Positions 6,040 through 6,097 of a stretch of DNA of 6,097 nucleotides are shown piece after piece. The notes under the pieces are model-generated. The model had not been told where the DNA came from. It worked only from the letters and a program-made list of their open reading frames with translations, and ran no database searches. Location of the stretch: NCBI GenBank assembly GCA_947097535.1, contig CAMURM010000113.1, positions 1-6,097 of the forward strand. The letters are read 5' to 3'. The position numbers and the translations under genes are program-made. The DNA is from an uncultured Selenomonas sp. GTDB lineage: Bacteria; Bacillota; Negativicutes; Selenomonadales; Selenomonadaceae. Each line of letters starts with the position of its first letter. Position 1 is the first letter of the stretch.

Positions 6040-6097
6040 AAAGAAACGCTGATAAAATGAAGTCGCCCAGATTTACGCAGATGCGCTGTATCTATCG
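6034..6097. other. Non-coding tail, possible end of an interspersed repeat
   Basis: No gene is visible in the last bases of the window. TTTCTT-A-AAGAAA (6034-6046) is an inverted repeat, CAGAT recurs at 6068 and 6078, and CGCA-GA-TGCG (6076-6085) is a small palindrome. The segment from about 6041 has the look of an interspersed non-coding repeat or insertion-sequence end, but this impression rests on style only and the element, if any, runs off the window. Confidence 0.2.

Overview
The window holds one half of a type III CRISPR-Cas effector locus. A minus-strand operon encodes Cas10, a Csm3-like Cas7 and a Csx10-like RAMP protein. A single plus-strand gene, divergent from it, encodes a CARF-HEPN ribonuclease of the Csm6/Csx1 kind. 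Cas10 has no HD nuclease domain and sits beside a Csx10-like protein, which fits subtype III-D best. The host is probably a bacterium of moderately high GC. Protein style, strong GGAGG ribosome sites and TATAAT-like boxes suggest a Firmicute of the Negativicutes (Selenomonas-like); this is inference from general look, not from a marker gene.

Layout. On the minus strand, transcription runs from about 3990 down to 2: cas10 (3864-2239), csm3-like cas7 (2242-1586, ATGA overlap with cas10) and csx10-like (1585-2, starting directly after the preceding stop). The last gene is complete but ends at the window edge, so more subunits (further Cas7/Cas5-type RAMPs, a small subunit, cas6) may lie beyond position 1. 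On the plus strand, 4207-6018 encodes the CARF-HEPN effector. The 342-base divergent gap (3865-4206) is rich in structure: two hairpin-forming inverted repeats ahead of cas10, a perfect 7-bp-arm palindrome, a TATAAT box facing the CARF gene, and what looks like the 3' scrap of a lost gene. The last 79 bases carry a weak terminator-like hairpin and a non-coding sequence that may be the end of an interspersed repeat.

How the genes should work together. By family knowledge, a Cas10-RAMP complex guided by crRNA binds foreign RNA. The intact GGDD palm of Cas10 then makes cyclic oligoadenylates, which bind the CARF domain and switch on the HEPN RNase. The Csm3-like subunit keeps the aspartate that cuts target RNA in the Csm backbone, which would switch the signal off. 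With no HD domain, DNA cleavage by Cas10 is not expected, so immunity should rest on RNA cleavage and cOA signalling. No cas1/cas2, CRISPR array, cas6 or stand-alone ring nuclease is visible here, so adaptation and crRNA processing must be supplied from elsewhere.
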